Of a stretch of 64,000 nucleotides of DNA, positions 18,733-26,403 are shown piece by piece (position 1 is the first letter of the stretch; the number at the start of each line of letters is the position of its first letter). This stretch comes from Sphingomonas sp. SORGH_AS_0950 (GTDB lineage Bacteria; Pseudomonadota; Alphaproteobacteria; Sphingomonadales; Sphingomonadaceae). Made by a program: the position numbers and the translations under genes. The notes beneath the pieces are model-generated. The model was not told the DNA's origin. It made no database searches and saw only the letters and a list, made by a program, of their open reading frames with translations. Where the stretch lies: assembly GCF_030818415.1 (NCBI RefSeq), contig NZ_JAUTAE010000001.1, forward strand, positions 2,320,001 to 2,384,000. The letters are read 5' to 3'.

Positions 18733-19659
18733 ATGTCCGCATCCTGGTCGCTGGTCATCCATGGCGGCGCGGGCCGGATCACCCGCGATGTCCTGACCCC
18801 CGAACAGGATGCCGGAGCGCGCGCCGGGCTCGACGCCGCGCTGAAGGCCGGGTCGGCGGTGCTGGCGGAGGGCGGCAGCGCGCTGGACGCGGTCGAGGCG
18901 GCCGTGCGCGTCCTGGAGGACGATCCCCATTTCAACGCCGGGCGCGGCGCCTGCTTCACGCAGCACGGCACCAACGAGCTGGACGCCGCGATCATGGACG
19001 GGCGCGACCGGCGGGCGGGTTCGGTCGCGGGGGTGACGCGGACGCGCAACCCGGTGACGCTGGCGCGCAAGGTCATGGAGGCCAGCCCGCATGTCCTGCT
19101 GGCCGGGCAGGGCGCGGACCGATTCGCGGTCGACCAGGGGCTGGAGCAGGTCGACCCCGCCTGGTTCCACACTGACGAGCGCCGCCGCCAGCTCGACGAG
19201 CTGCTGTCGCGCGGCGCCGATGCGTTCGACAGCGACATGAAATACGGCACGGTCGGCGCGGTCGCCTGCGACGCGCAGGGCCATGTCGCCGCCGCCACCT
19301 CGACCGGCGGGGTGACGGGCAAGCGCTGGGGCCGGATCGGCGATTCGCCGCTGATCGGCGCGGGCACCTATGCCGACGACCGCGCCTGTGCGGTATCGTG
19401 CACCGGCTCGGGCGAGGTCTTCATCCGCGTCGGCGTGGGGCATGAGATCGCCGCGCGCCGCCGCTTCACCGGCGACAGCCTCCAGGCCGCCGCCGACTCG
19501 GTGCTGGCCGAGGTGAAGGCGCTGGGCGGGACCGGCGGCACCATCCTGGCCGGGCCCGACGGCGCGATCGCCTGGAGCATGACGACCGCGGGCATGTATC
19601 GCGGCCGTGCGACGAGTGGCGGCGAACACAGGGTGGCGATCTACGCCGACGAGGGATAA
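18733..19659 (+). CDS. Isoaspartyl peptidase / type 2 L-asparaginase
   Basis: A 308-residue Ntn-hydrolase made as a precursor that cleaves itself to free the catalytic threonine. The cleavage site is readable as DMKYGTVGAVACD, with Thr173 as nucleophile. The upstream LVIHGGAGRI, NAGRGACFT and MDGRDRRAGSVAGV motifs are typical of the family. It removes isoaspartyl residues from peptides and can hydrolyse asparagine. The start MSASWSLVIHGG is the usual one. The S1/P1 nuclease gene follows by 10 bases, so the two may be co-transcribed. Confidence 0.92.
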   Translation: MSASWSLVIHGGAGRITRDVLTPEQDAGARAGLDAALKAGSAVLAEGGSALDAVEAAVRVLEDDPHFNAGRGACFTQHGTNELDAAIMDGRDRRAGSVAGVTRTRNPVTLARKVMEASPHVLLAGQGADRFAVDQGLEQVDPAWFHTDERRRQLDELLSRGADAFDSDMKYGTVGAVACDAQGHVAAATSTGGVTGKRWGRIGDSPLIGAGTYADDRACAVSCTGSGEVFIRVGVGHEIAARRRFTGDSLQAAADSVLAEVKALGGTGGTILAGPDGAIAWSMTTAGMYRGRATSGGEHRVAIYADEG

Positions 19660-19669
19660 AACCCGCGTC

Positions 19670-20530
19670 ATGAAGCACTTGCGCCTGTTCGTCGCGATGA
19701 TCGCGGCGTCGTTCCTCACCTCCCCCGCCGCCGCCTATTGGGACTATGGACATCAGACGGTGGCGGCCATTGCCTGGGCCAACATCACCCCGCATGCCCG
19801 CGCCGAAATCCGCCGGATCCTGCGCGCGCAAGGCGAGCTCGACACGCCGAGCTGCCCGGTCCGGACGATCGAGGAGGCCAGCGTCTGGCCCGATTGCGTC
19901 AAGCCGCTGAAGGACGGAAACGGCAAGTCGCGCTTCGGCTATGCCTATAGCTGGCATTACCAGAATGTGGACATCTGCCAGCCCTTTCGCCTGCCCCCCG
20001 CCTGCGACAGCGGGGACTGCGTATCGGCGCAGATCCCGCGCCAGCTCGCGATCCTGAAGGACAAGCGCGCCAGCGATAAGGACCGGGTGATGGCGCTGGC
20101 CTTCCTCGTCCACTTCGTCGGCGACCTGCACCAGCCGCTCCATGCCGGGGACAAGGGCGACAAGGGCGGCAACGACACCCATGTCGATTATGGCGACTAT
20201 GCGACCGCGCGGCTGAACCTGCATTCGATCTGGGACGGGCTGCTCGCCGAGCGGGCGATCTCGACGCCCCCCAAATTGGTCCGCGCCTATCCGGCGGCCG
20301 AGCGGCGGCGCGAGGCGGCGGGCGGCGTGATGGCCTGGAGCCGCGAGAACTGGGCGGTCGCCAAGCGCGCCTATGCCGCCGCGATGGGCGGCAATCCCTG
20401 CCAGCCTACGCCCGCGCATATGACGATGGATGACGCCGCGATCCGGGCGATGGCCCCGGTCGAGCGCGAGCAGGTGAAGCGGGGCGGGTTGCGGCTCGCG
20501 AAGCTGCTGAACCAAGCCTTCAGAGGCTGA
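19670..20530 (+). CDS. S1/P1-type zinc nuclease, exported
   Basis: A 286-residue secreted single-strand nuclease/3'-nucleotidase-type enzyme. The signal peptide MKHLRLFVAMIAASFLTSP ends in AAA before YWDYGHQTVAAIA. Trp24 and His28 correspond to the N-terminal Trp and first His that bind the trinuclear zinc site in P1 nuclease. Further ligands are visible in HFVGDLHQPLHAG and GGNDTHVDY. It would act in the periplasm or outside, in nucleic acid scavenging. The mature N-terminus, and thus zinc binding by Trp24, depends on where the signal is cut. A TGAGCGAAGTCGAA repeat begins 12 bases after the stop. Confidence 0.93.
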   Translation: MKHLRLFVAMIAASFLTSPAAAYWDYGHQTVAAIAWANITPHARAEIRRILRAQGELDTPSCPVRTIEEASVWPDCVKPLKDGNGKSRFGYAYSWHYQNVDICQPFRLPPACDSGDCVSAQIPRQLAILKDKRASDKDRVMALAFLVHFVGDLHQPLHAGDKGDKGGNDTHVDYGDYATARLNLHSIWDGLLAERAISTPPKLVRAYPAAERRREAAGGVMAWSRENWAVAKRAYAAAMGGNPCQPTPAHMTMDDAAIRAMAPVEREQVKRGGLRLAKLLNQAFRG

Positions 20531-20541
20531 ACGCCCGCCAT

Positions 20542-20630
20542 CCGTTCGCACTGAGCGAAGTCGAAGTGCACGCGCCGGACCTTGCCGAGAGCCGAGTCCC
20601 TTGGCCTTCGACTTCGCTCAGGCTGAACGG
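20542..20630. repeat. TGAGCGAAGTCGAA inverted-repeat element, copy 2
   Basis: Same organisation and orientation as the copy at 12756-12848: CCGTTCGCACTGAGCGAAGT, then a GC-rich centre, then CTTCGACTTCGCTCAG and GGCTGAACGG. It begins 12 bases after the S1/P1 nuclease stop and is followed by a second unrelated element, so the 277-base gap 20531-20807 is nearly all repeat. Confidence 0.85.
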
Positions 20631-20660
20631 GGGTTTTGGGGTACGGCGCCGACCGCACTC

Positions 20661-20800
20661 CATTCCTCCCCAAGCTATGCTTGGGGAGGGGGACCGCCGG
20701 GCGTCAGCCCGGTGGTGGAGGGGCAAAGACGGACGGGCCAAGCCCCTCCACCACGCCCTTCGGGCGCGGTCCCCCTCCCCATCAGAGATGGGGAGGAATG
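20661..20800. repeat. CCTCCCCAAGC...GGGGAGG inverted-repeat element
   Basis: Outer arms CATTCCTCCCC (20661-20671) and GGGGAGGAATG (20790-20800) are perfect complements. Inside are the hairpin CTCCCCAAGC...GCTTGGGGAG and two further stems around GGTGGTGGAGGGG/CCCCTCCACC. The copy at 58253-58380 has the same plan. It lies between the convergent S1/P1 nuclease and pal genes and could stop transcription from both. Confidence 0.8.
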
Positions 20801-20807
20801 ACGATCG

Positions 20808-21332
20808 TCAGCTCAGGACCACGGTCACCGCGCGGCGGTTCTGCGCATAGCTTGCCTCGTCCGAGCCGAGCGCGATCGGGCGTTCCTTGCCATAGCTGAT
20901 GACGTTCATCCGGTCGGGCGAGATGCCGCGCGCCGCCAGATAATTCTTGGCCGCGTTCGCGCGACGATCGCCCAGTGCGAGATTATATTCGCGCGTGCCG
21001 CGCTCGTCGCAATGCCCCTCGATGGTGATGCGGACATTGGGATAGCGTTGAAGCCAGGCCGCCTGGCTGTCCAGGATCGCGCGCGACTCGGGGTCGATGT
21101 CATATTGATCGAGCCCGAAATGGATGGTGTTCGACGTCACCGAGCGCTTGAAGTCGGCGTCCGAGCCGGGGACGATCGCGCCGTCGGTCGGGGTGGTCTG
21201 GCCCGCATTGGGGTCGGTGGCCGCATTCTGGTCGACCGGCGCGGGCGGCAGGACGGCGGGCCGCTTCTTGGCGCAACCGGCGATGGCCAGCGCCATCGTG
21301 GCGACGAGCAGGGTGGTCTTGATCTTGGTCAC
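20808..21332 (-). CDS. pal: Peptidoglycan-associated lipoprotein Pal
   Basis: A 174-residue outer-membrane lipoprotein with lipobox LAIAGC (Cys20) and a C-terminal OmpA-like peptidoglycan-binding domain from about residue 68. The key stretch ITIEGHCDERGTREYNLALG and the NRRAVTVVL end are typical. It links the outer membrane to peptidoglycan and binds TolB, helping constriction during division and outer-membrane stability. It is the last gene of the tol-pal operon. No cpoB (ybgF) gene follows it; only repeats and a convergent gene do. Confidence 0.96.
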   Translation of the reverse strand: MTKIKTTLLVATMALAIAGCAKKRPAVLPPAPVDQNAATDPNAGQTTPTDGAIVPGSDADFKRSVTSNTIHFGLDQYDIDPESRAILDSQAAWLQRYPNVRITIEGHCDERGTREYNLALGDRRANAAKNYLAARGISPDRMNVISYGKERPIALGSDEASYAQNRRAVTVVLS

Positions 21333-21390
21333 TGGACTGTCACTCCCTTTTGGTTCGTTTCGCCCCCGAAACTGAAACCCCTATACCCCA

Positions 21391-22806
21391 TTACGGCCGC
21401 AACGGCCCCCAGGCCGGGTCCGAGCCGTCGAGCGGCGTCGGAATGCGACGTTCGTTCACCCCGGTCAGGTCGACCATCCACACATCCGCCTTGCCCGACG
21501 CCCCCTGTGTCGAGCGCTGGAAGGTGATGACGCGGCCATTGGGGGACCAGCTCGGCCCCTCGTCCTGCCAGCTGTTGGTCAGCAGCTTTTCGCCGCCGCC
21601 CGAGGGATTCATGATGCCGATGCGGAACGCGCCGCCCAGCTTGGTGAAGGCGATCAGGTCGCCGCGCGGGCTCCAGACCGGGGTCGCATAGCGGCCACCG
21701 CCGAAGCTGATCCGCTGCTGGTTGGAACCGTCCGCGTTCATGACATAGATTTGCTGCCCGCCCGAACGATCGCTCTCGAACACGATCTTGGAGCCGTCGG
21801 GCGAATAGCTGCCGCCGGTATCGATGCCGGGCGCGTTGGTCAGCCGTTGCGGCGTGCCCCCTTGCGCCGAGACGCGGTAGATGTCGGTATTGCCGCCCTG
21901 CGCCATCGAGAACAGGATCCAGCGGCCATCGGGCGAGAAGCGCGGCGCGAAGGTCGTCGCGGCATTCTGCACCACCAGCCGCTGACGGCCCGAACCGATG
22001 TCATAGACATAGATGGCGGGCCGCTTGTCGACATAGGACATGTAGACGATCGACTGCTGGTTCGGCGCGAAGCGCGGGGTCAGCACGATCGACTGGCCGT
22101 TGGTCAGGAAGCGGTGATTGGCGCCGTCCTGGTCCATGATCGCCAGCCGCTTGATCCGCCGCGCCTTGGACCCCGTCTCGGAGACATAGACGATCCGGCT
22201 GTCGAAATAGGGGCCTTCGCCGGTCAGCTTGGTATAGATGGTGTCGGCGCATTTGTGCGCGGCCCGCCGCCAGTCGCCCGGCGACACGACGAAGCCCTGC
22301 CGCGCCAGCTCGCTCTTGGCCAGCACGTCATAGAGGTAGCAGCCGACCGTCAGCGTCCCGTCGCCATTGGCGCGGACATAGCCCTGGACCAGCGCCTGCG
22401 CGCCGGTGCCGTTCCAATAGTCGAAGGCGGGCGCGGTCACTTCCGGGAAGGACACGGTGCGCAGCTGCGCGGGCGGAACCGGCGTGAACAGCCCCGAATT
22501 GCGCAGGTCGTTGGTGATGATCTTGGACAGTTCCTGCCCGACGACATCGGTCGTGCCCGCCGCCGTCTGCACCACCGCGCTGGTCGGCATCGCCGGGATC
22601 GCGATCGGCATCGGCGCGGAGATGCCGCCCTCGACATCGACGACCAGCCCTTCCTGGCCATTGGCGGGCGCGGCCGCGGGCTGCTGCCCGGCGGGCGCGG
22701 GGGCCGCGGGCTGTTCCTGGGGCGCGGGCGCGGGCACGTCCTGCGCGCCGACGGCACTGGCCGCCAGGGCCAGCGTGAGCGGCAGGGTCAGCAGGGAACG
22801 GGGCAT
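21391..22806 (-). CDS. tolB: Tol-Pal system protein TolB
   Basis: A 471-residue periplasmic protein with a signal peptide (MPRSLLTLPLTLALAASAVG, cut before AQDVP) and a Pro/Ala/Gln-rich linker at about 25-65. An N-terminal domain and a six-bladed beta propeller follow, seen as repeated SPDG/SPNG turns such as APRFSPDGRWILFS and SYSPDGSKIVFES. TolB bridges TolA and Pal. The start is set at the signal peptide; the longer open frame is a basic extension into the tolA-tolB gap. The Pro-rich linker after the signal is longer than in enteric TolB. Confidence 0.95.
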   Translation of the reverse strand: MPRSLLTLPLTLALAASAVGAQDVPAPAPQEQPAAPAPAGQQPAAAPANGQEGLVVDVEGGISAPMPIAIPAMPTSAVVQTAAGTTDVVGQELSKIITNDLRNSGLFTPVPPAQLRTVSFPEVTAPAFDYWNGTGAQALVQGYVRANGDGTLTVGCYLYDVLAKSELARQGFVVSPGDWRRAAHKCADTIYTKLTGEGPYFDSRIVYVSETGSKARRIKRLAIMDQDGANHRFLTNGQSIVLTPRFAPNQQSIVYMSYVDKRPAIYVYDIGSGRQRLVVQNAATTFAPRFSPDGRWILFSMAQGGNTDIYRVSAQGGTPQRLTNAPGIDTGGSYSPDGSKIVFESDRSGGQQIYVMNADGSNQQRISFGGGRYATPVWSPRGDLIAFTKLGGAFRIGIMNPSGGGEKLLTNSWQDEGPSWSPNGRVITFQRSTQGASGKADVWMVDLTGVNERRIPTPLDGSDPAWGPLRP

Positions 22807-22899
22807 AAACAGATCCTCAACCCGGGTAACTGAAACGGAAACGCGTGTCGCTCCAGCCGCCTTGCGCTCCATAAAGCGCGGACGGCCTGTCATCCAATG

Positions 22900-22961
22900 G
22901 ACAGTTTCTGAAAACTGTCGTCATCATGCCAACGATCCCACGCCCCGTTTTTTCGGGGGCG
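22900..22961. promoter_or_regulatory. Two hairpins in the tolA-tolB gap
   Basis: Within the 197-base gap between tolA and tolB lie GACAGTTT/AAACTGTC (22900-22907 and 22912-22919, 4-base loop) and CGCCCCG-T6-CGGGGGCG (22941-22961). Neither has a terminal T-run in the direction of tolB transcription. They could be an mRNA processing or partial termination signal between the inner-membrane and periplasmic halves of the operon, or part of a tolB promoter. Confidence 0.4.
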
Positions 22962-23003
22962 CGGCCACCGCCGGACGCGGGCGAAGGGACGGACCGGCCA
23001 TCC

Positions 23004-24041
23004 TCAACCCGGCAACTTGTAGCGCAGCGTGAAATTGCTCCACCCGCCCGGCACGTCGTACAGCTCGGCGGGAAGCCCGCGCAGCGGCGAGCATCCCTTG
23101 AAGGTGGCGATCGCCAGATCGTCGACCCGGTCGACATAGCGTTCGTTCTCGCCATCGACACCGCTATGCCCGACCACACGCGGGGCGGCCGCCAGGCTGC
23201 CGTCCTTGTTGAGGTGCAGGTTGATCGCGACGCGGATACGCTCGGCGCCCGGCCCCGGCGTCACCTGACGGTTCGCACAGGGCTGGACCTGACGCAGGAT
23301 CGCCGAGGCGATGTTCGCCAGTTGCTGCGCGCCGATCCGGGCGGCGGGCGCCGCCTGCGACTTGGAGGGCGACGGATCGGCCGACAGCCCCTTCAGGAAG
23401 TCGGCGCCCAGATGCGAGCCGCGCGGGCGGGTCGTGGTCGCCGTCTCGCTCTTGCCGCTGCCGCGCGCCGGGGTGGTCGGCCTGGTCGCGGCGGGCTTGC
23501 CCTCCGATCGGCTGGGCCTCGCCGCCGGTGCGGGCTTGGCCGCTGGCGTCGGCTTGGCCGGAGCGGGCCTGGCGGGCGCAGGCTTGGCCGGTTGCGGCCT
23601 GGGGCGCGGCTCGGGCGGTTTGGGCTTGGGCTTTTCCGCCGGTCTGGGGGCAGGCTTGGGTTGCGGCTTGGGCTCGGGACGCGGCTCGGGCTTGGCCGGT
23701 TCGGGTTTCGGCTGTGGACGCGGTTGAGGCTTGGGCTGCGGTTGCGGCTGGGGCGCGGGCGGTGGCGGCGCAGGCTGCGGCGCGGGCTCGGCCTCCACCG
23801 GCTCGGGGGGTGCCGCGTCTTCCGGCGCGCCCTCTTCGGGGGCGATCGACTGGGCGGCCTGCTGGTTGGGGGTCGGCGACGCCGCGTCCAGCGCGACATC
23901 CTTGACCAGCGAGATGTCGATCGGCGTGACCTTCAGCTTTTCCGGATTCGGCGTCGCCAGAAAGCCGACCGACAACAGGCCGAACAGGACGAGATGCCCT
24001 GCGACCGCTATCGCCAATCCCGTCCGCTCGCCACGCTCCAT
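23004..24041 (-). CDS. tolA: TolA-like cell envelope protein
   Basis: A 345-residue protein with one N-terminal transmembrane helix (about residues 8-28), a long periplasmic linker very rich in Pro, Lys, Ala and Gln (about 75-215), and a C-terminal domain with the conserved NLHLNKDGSLAAAPRVVGHS stretch and two cysteines (QPCANRQVT, FKGCSPL). TolA transmits proton-motive force from TolQR to TolB-Pal. The linker is repetitive at protein level and evolves fast. The start overlaps the tolR stop by TGATG, so the two are coupled. Confidence 0.92.
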   Translation of the reverse strand: MERGERTGLAIAVAGHLVLFGLLSVGFLATPNPEKLKVTPIDISLVKDVALDAASPTPNQQAAQSIAPEEGAPEDAAPPEPVEAEPAPQPAPPPPAPQPQPQPKPQPRPQPKPEPAKPEPRPEPKPQPKPAPRPAEKPKPKPPEPRPRPQPAKPAPARPAPAKPTPAAKPAPAARPSRSEGKPAATRPTTPARGSGKSETATTTRPRGSHLGADFLKGLSADPSPSKSQAAPAARIGAQQLANIASAILRQVQPCANRQVTPGPGAERIRVAINLHLNKDGSLAAAPRVVGHSGVDGENERYVDRVDDLAIATFKGCSPLRGLPAELYDVPGGWSNFTLRYKLPG

Positions 24042-24499
24042 CAGCGCTGGCCCGTTCCCTCGCCCGCGCCACCTTCCACGGTGACCAGCGACACGCGGTT
24101 CAGCCCGGCGCGGTTCAGCTCGCCCATGACGCGCATCACCCGACCGTAATCCAGCGCCCGGTCGGCGCGCAGATAGATTTGCGGCGCCTGCCCATCAGGG
24201 CCTTTCCGCGCGGCGATCGCGTCCAGCCGCGCGGGCAGGTCGGCATCGCTGATCTCATCGTCGTTCAGGAACAGCCGCCCCTGCTCGTCGATCGCGATCT
24301 GCTCGGGCTTCTGGTCCTGGTCCAGCGCCTTGGCCCGGCTGTCGGGCAGGTTGACCGGCACGCCCGTGGTCAGCAGCGGCGCGGTCACCATGAAGATGAT
24401 CAGCAGCACCAGCATCACGTCGACCAGGGGCGTGACGTTGATGTCCGCCATCGGCGCGCGGCGCCCCCGGCCGGAGCGGGAGGGAAGGTTCATGGCCAT
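24041..24499 (-). CDS. tolR: ExbD/TolR family biopolymer transport protein
   Basis: A 152-residue inner-membrane protein with a basic cytoplasmic N-terminus and one helix carrying the essential Asp in PLVDVMLVLLIIFMVTAPLL, followed by a periplasmic domain. With TolQ it forms the proton channel that energises TolA. It sits between tolQ and tolA, 13 bases after tolQ and overlapping tolA by one base, which together with the conserved order supports TolR rather than ExbD. Confidence 0.95.
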   Translation of the reverse strand: MAMNLPSRSGRGRRAPMADINVTPLVDVMLVLLIIFMVTAPLLTTGVPVNLPDSRAKALDQDQKPEQIAIDEQGRLFLNDDEISDADLPARLDAIAARKGPDGQAPQIYLRADRALDYGRVMRVMGELNRAGLNRVSLVTVEGGAGEGTGQR

Positions 24500-24512
24500 C
24501 GCCCGTACCCCT

Positions 24513-25205
24513 TCAGCGTGCCGAGTCGAGCTGGCGGCTGAGCGTGGTGTGGAACCCGTCGGCGAAGCGGTTGAGCGACGCCTCCACCTTGTTCACCCCG
24601 TGGCTGAACCGGTTATAGGCGATCACCGCCGGGATGGCGGCGAACAGGCCGATGGCGGTGGCGAACAGCGCCTCCGAAATGCCCGGCGCCACGACCGCCA
24701 GCGAGGTGTTCTGCGCCTGCGCAATGCCGGTGAAGCTGCGCATGATGCCCCAGACGGTGCCGAACAGGCCGACGAACGGCGCGACCGAACCGACCGTCGC
24801 CAGCACGTTCAGCCGGTCCGACAGCTTGTCGATCTCACCCGCGACTGCCGATCCCATCGCGGTGGCGAGGCGCTCGCGCGTGCCGTCGCGGTCGATATGC
24901 CCGCCCGCGGTCGAGCGACGCCATTCCTGCACGCCCGCCGAAAAGACGCGCGCGGAGGGCAGTTCGCTGTCCTGCTCCATCCGGTGAAAGGCGTCGATAT
25001 CCTCCGCCTTCCAGAAATCGCGCTCGAACCGGGTCATGCCCTTCTTCGTGCGGGCCAGCTTGCGCGAAAAGGCGACGATGATCGTCCAGGTCCAGATGCT
25101 GGACAGCAGAAGTCCGATCATCACGAACTTCACCACCCAGTCGGCGTGGAGGAACAGCGCGACGGGCGACAAACTGGCGGCATCCATGTTGAAGACGGGA
25201 TTCAT
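24513..25205 (-). CDS. tolQ: Tol-Pal system proton channel protein TolQ
   Basis: A 230-residue inner-membrane protein with three helices: one near residues 18-40 and a pair near 128-190. The conserved [20 protein letters not shown] and [20 protein letters not shown] segments of the MotA/TolQ/ExbB family are present. It forms the stator with TolR. The start MNPVFNMDA is chosen because it overlaps the ybgC stop by ATGA and removes an Arg-rich upstream extension. Confidence 0.96.
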   Translation of the reverse strand: MNPVFNMDAASLSPVALFLHADWVVKFVMIGLLLSSIWTWTIIVAFSRKLARTKKGMTRFERDFWKAEDIDAFHRMEQDSELPSARVFSAGVQEWRRSTAGGHIDRDGTRERLATAMGSAVAGEIDKLSDRLNVLATVGSVAPFVGLFGTVWGIMRSFTGIAQAQNTSLAVVAPGISEALFATAIGLFAAIPAVIAYNRFSHGVNKVEASLNRFADGFHTTLSRQLDSAR

Positions 25206-25672
25206 GGGTGTTGGGTGTCCCCTTGCCAGACAAGGCGTTGGTAGATGGCGATCCAGTCGGCGGGCTGGCGTCGCGGGCGGCCGTTCGGGCCGACCCATGC
25301 GACGGTCACACGCGCGTCGGCCAGCATGACCGCGCCGCACCTGACTGTCTGATGAATGACGACGCGAACCGCACTGACCTGGATCAGCCGCGACGTGACG
25401 ACCAGATCGTCGTCGAGCCGCGCGGAAGCGGCATAGCGGATGGCGATGTCGGTGACGGCATAGGCACCCTGCCCCGCCTCATGCGCGGCGCGCTGGTCGA
25501 TCCCGGCGACCCGCAGCATGTCGGAGCGCGCGCGCTCCATGTAGCGGAGATAGTTGGCGTGATAGACCACGCCCGACAGGTCGGTATCCTCGAAATAGAC
25601 GCGCACCGCAAAGCGATGCTCGTGCCCCTCGAAGCGGCCGCCCCTCGGCTGGTCGTCGTCCGTCACCGTCAT
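25202..25672 (-). CDS. ybgC: Tol-Pal associated acyl-CoA thioesterase YbgC
   Basis: A 156-residue hot-dog fold thioesterase. The active-site motif is YFEDTDLSGVVYHANYLRYM, with the catalytic Asp in EDTD and the conserved HANY. It hydrolyses acyl-CoA or acyl-ACP thioesters and is often the first gene of tol-pal operons, as here. The start is 98 bases from the divergent small membrane-protein gene, and the operator-like repeat at 25727-25760 lies in that gap. Confidence 0.92.
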   Translation of the reverse strand: MTVTDDDQPRGGRFEGHEHRFAVRVYFEDTDLSGVVYHANYLRYMERARSDMLRVAGIDQRAAHEAGQGAYAVTDIAIRYAASARLDDDLVVTSRLIQVSAVRVVIHQTVRCGAVMLADARVTVAWVGPNGRPRRQPADWIAIYQRLVWQGDTQHP

Positions 25673-25726
25673 GGTGACCGCCCGTTAACCCATCCGTCCG
25701 GGGGAAGGAAGGCACTTGCTCGCCTG

Positions 25727-25760
25727 TTACCTACGGGTTACATGACACCTATAGGTTACA
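25727..25760 (+). promoter_or_regulatory. Tandem operator-like repeat before the membrane-protein/XRE pair
   Basis: Two 16-base near-repeats, TTACCTACGGGTTACA (25727-25742) and ACACCTATAGGTTACA (25745-25760), are separated by two bases. They share 12 of 16 positions, and the second contains the perfect palindrome ACCTATAGGT. A possible promoter (TTGCTC at 25716, TACATG at 25739, 17-base spacer) overlaps the first copy, and the ribosome site AGGAAG follows the second. This layout suits autorepression by the XRE protein encoded two genes on. Confidence 0.6.
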
Positions 25761-25770
25761 GGAAGTTGTG

Positions 25771-26193
25771 ATGAATCTGGTGGAAAAGGCCGAGCGCAAG
25801 AGCCGGGCAAGAGCCATACTCGGCTATCTGCTCGCGGCGACGCTCCTTGCATCCGCCGTGCTGGCGATAGCGGGGCATAGCGAAGGCGCATCGCGGCTCG
25901 CACCCTGGTTCGTCATGATCGGCCTTACCGCACTGAACCTGACCAGCCTCCCGTTTCGATGGCGCAGCTATGGTGAGGTTTCGAAGCTGATGAATGACGA
26001 AACGACACGCGATCATCGGCGGTCGAGCTTTGCGGCAGGGTTCTGGGCGATGTTCGCAGCGGCTGTAGCGGTGATGATCGTCGCCTGCTTTCGCCCCATG
26101 GATGCCGTCGCTATCGGACGAATCATTATCACCGCCGGGCTGATCGCCGCGCTGATATGCTTCTCCACGCTGGAGCTGCGCGCCAGCCGATGA
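25771..26193 (+). CDS. Small four-helix membrane protein paired with an XRE regulator
   Basis: A 140-residue protein with four hydrophobic segments at about residues 17-36, 44-60, 87-107 and 114-134, and a polar cytoplasmic-type loop SYGEVSKLMNDETTRDHRRS between helices 2 and 3. I do not recognise a named family with confidence. AGGAAG lies upstream; the ATG at 25771 is preferred to the GTG just before it. Its stop overlaps the XRE start by ATGA, so the two proteins are made together. Similar membrane-protein/XRE pairs occur widely, where the membrane partner may sense a signal; that role here is inference. Its codon use looks slightly less GC-biased than its neighbours. Confidence 0.75.
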   Translation: MNLVEKAERKSRARAILGYLLAATLLASAVLAIAGHSEGASRLAPWFVMIGLTALNLTSLPFRWRSYGEVSKLMNDETTRDHRRSSFAAGFWAMFAAAVAVMIVACFRPMDAVAIGRIIITAGLIAALICFSTLELRASR

Positions 26194-26396
26194 ACGAGAC
26201 GCTTTGCAACGACCTGAAGGCCGCGCGCGAAGCCGCCGGGCTGACCCAGGGCGGCCTCGCCGAGGCGATCGGGGTCAGCCGCAAGACGATCAACACTGTG
26301 GAAAACGGCGTCTTCCAGCCATCGACCCTGCTCGCGCTCAAACTAGCACGCGCCTTGGGTCGGCCGGTCGAGTCGCTCTTCTGGATCGCGGAGTGA
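26190..26396 (+). CDS. XRE-family helix-turn-helix regulator (short form)
   Basis: A 68-residue DNA-binding protein that is almost only a Cro/CI-type HTH. Residues 9-63 cover the five-helix domain, with LTQGGLAEAIGVSRKTINTV as the HTH and NGVFQPSTLLALKLARALG following, then VESLFWIAE. There is no ligand or dimerisation domain beyond this. The start is the ATG overlapping the upstream stop (ATGA), not an earlier in-frame ATG inside that gene. It probably binds the tandem repeat at 25727-25760 and controls its own operon. Confidence 0.9.
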   Translation: MNETLCNDLKAAREAAGLTQGGLAEAIGVSRKTINTVENGVFQPSTLLALKLARALGRPVESLFWIAE

Positions 26397-26403
26397 GCCG
26401 CGC

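Noticed and set aside
16403..18796. Long open frame on the plus strand opposite ispG and through the acyltransferase
   Set aside because: The translation has no family motifs, while ispG and the acyltransferase are clear in other frames.
23510..23800. Low-complexity repeated GGCTTGGG-type sequence
   Set aside because: It codes for the Pro/Lys/Ala linker of TolA in frame; it is not an intergenic repeat or a CRISPR array.
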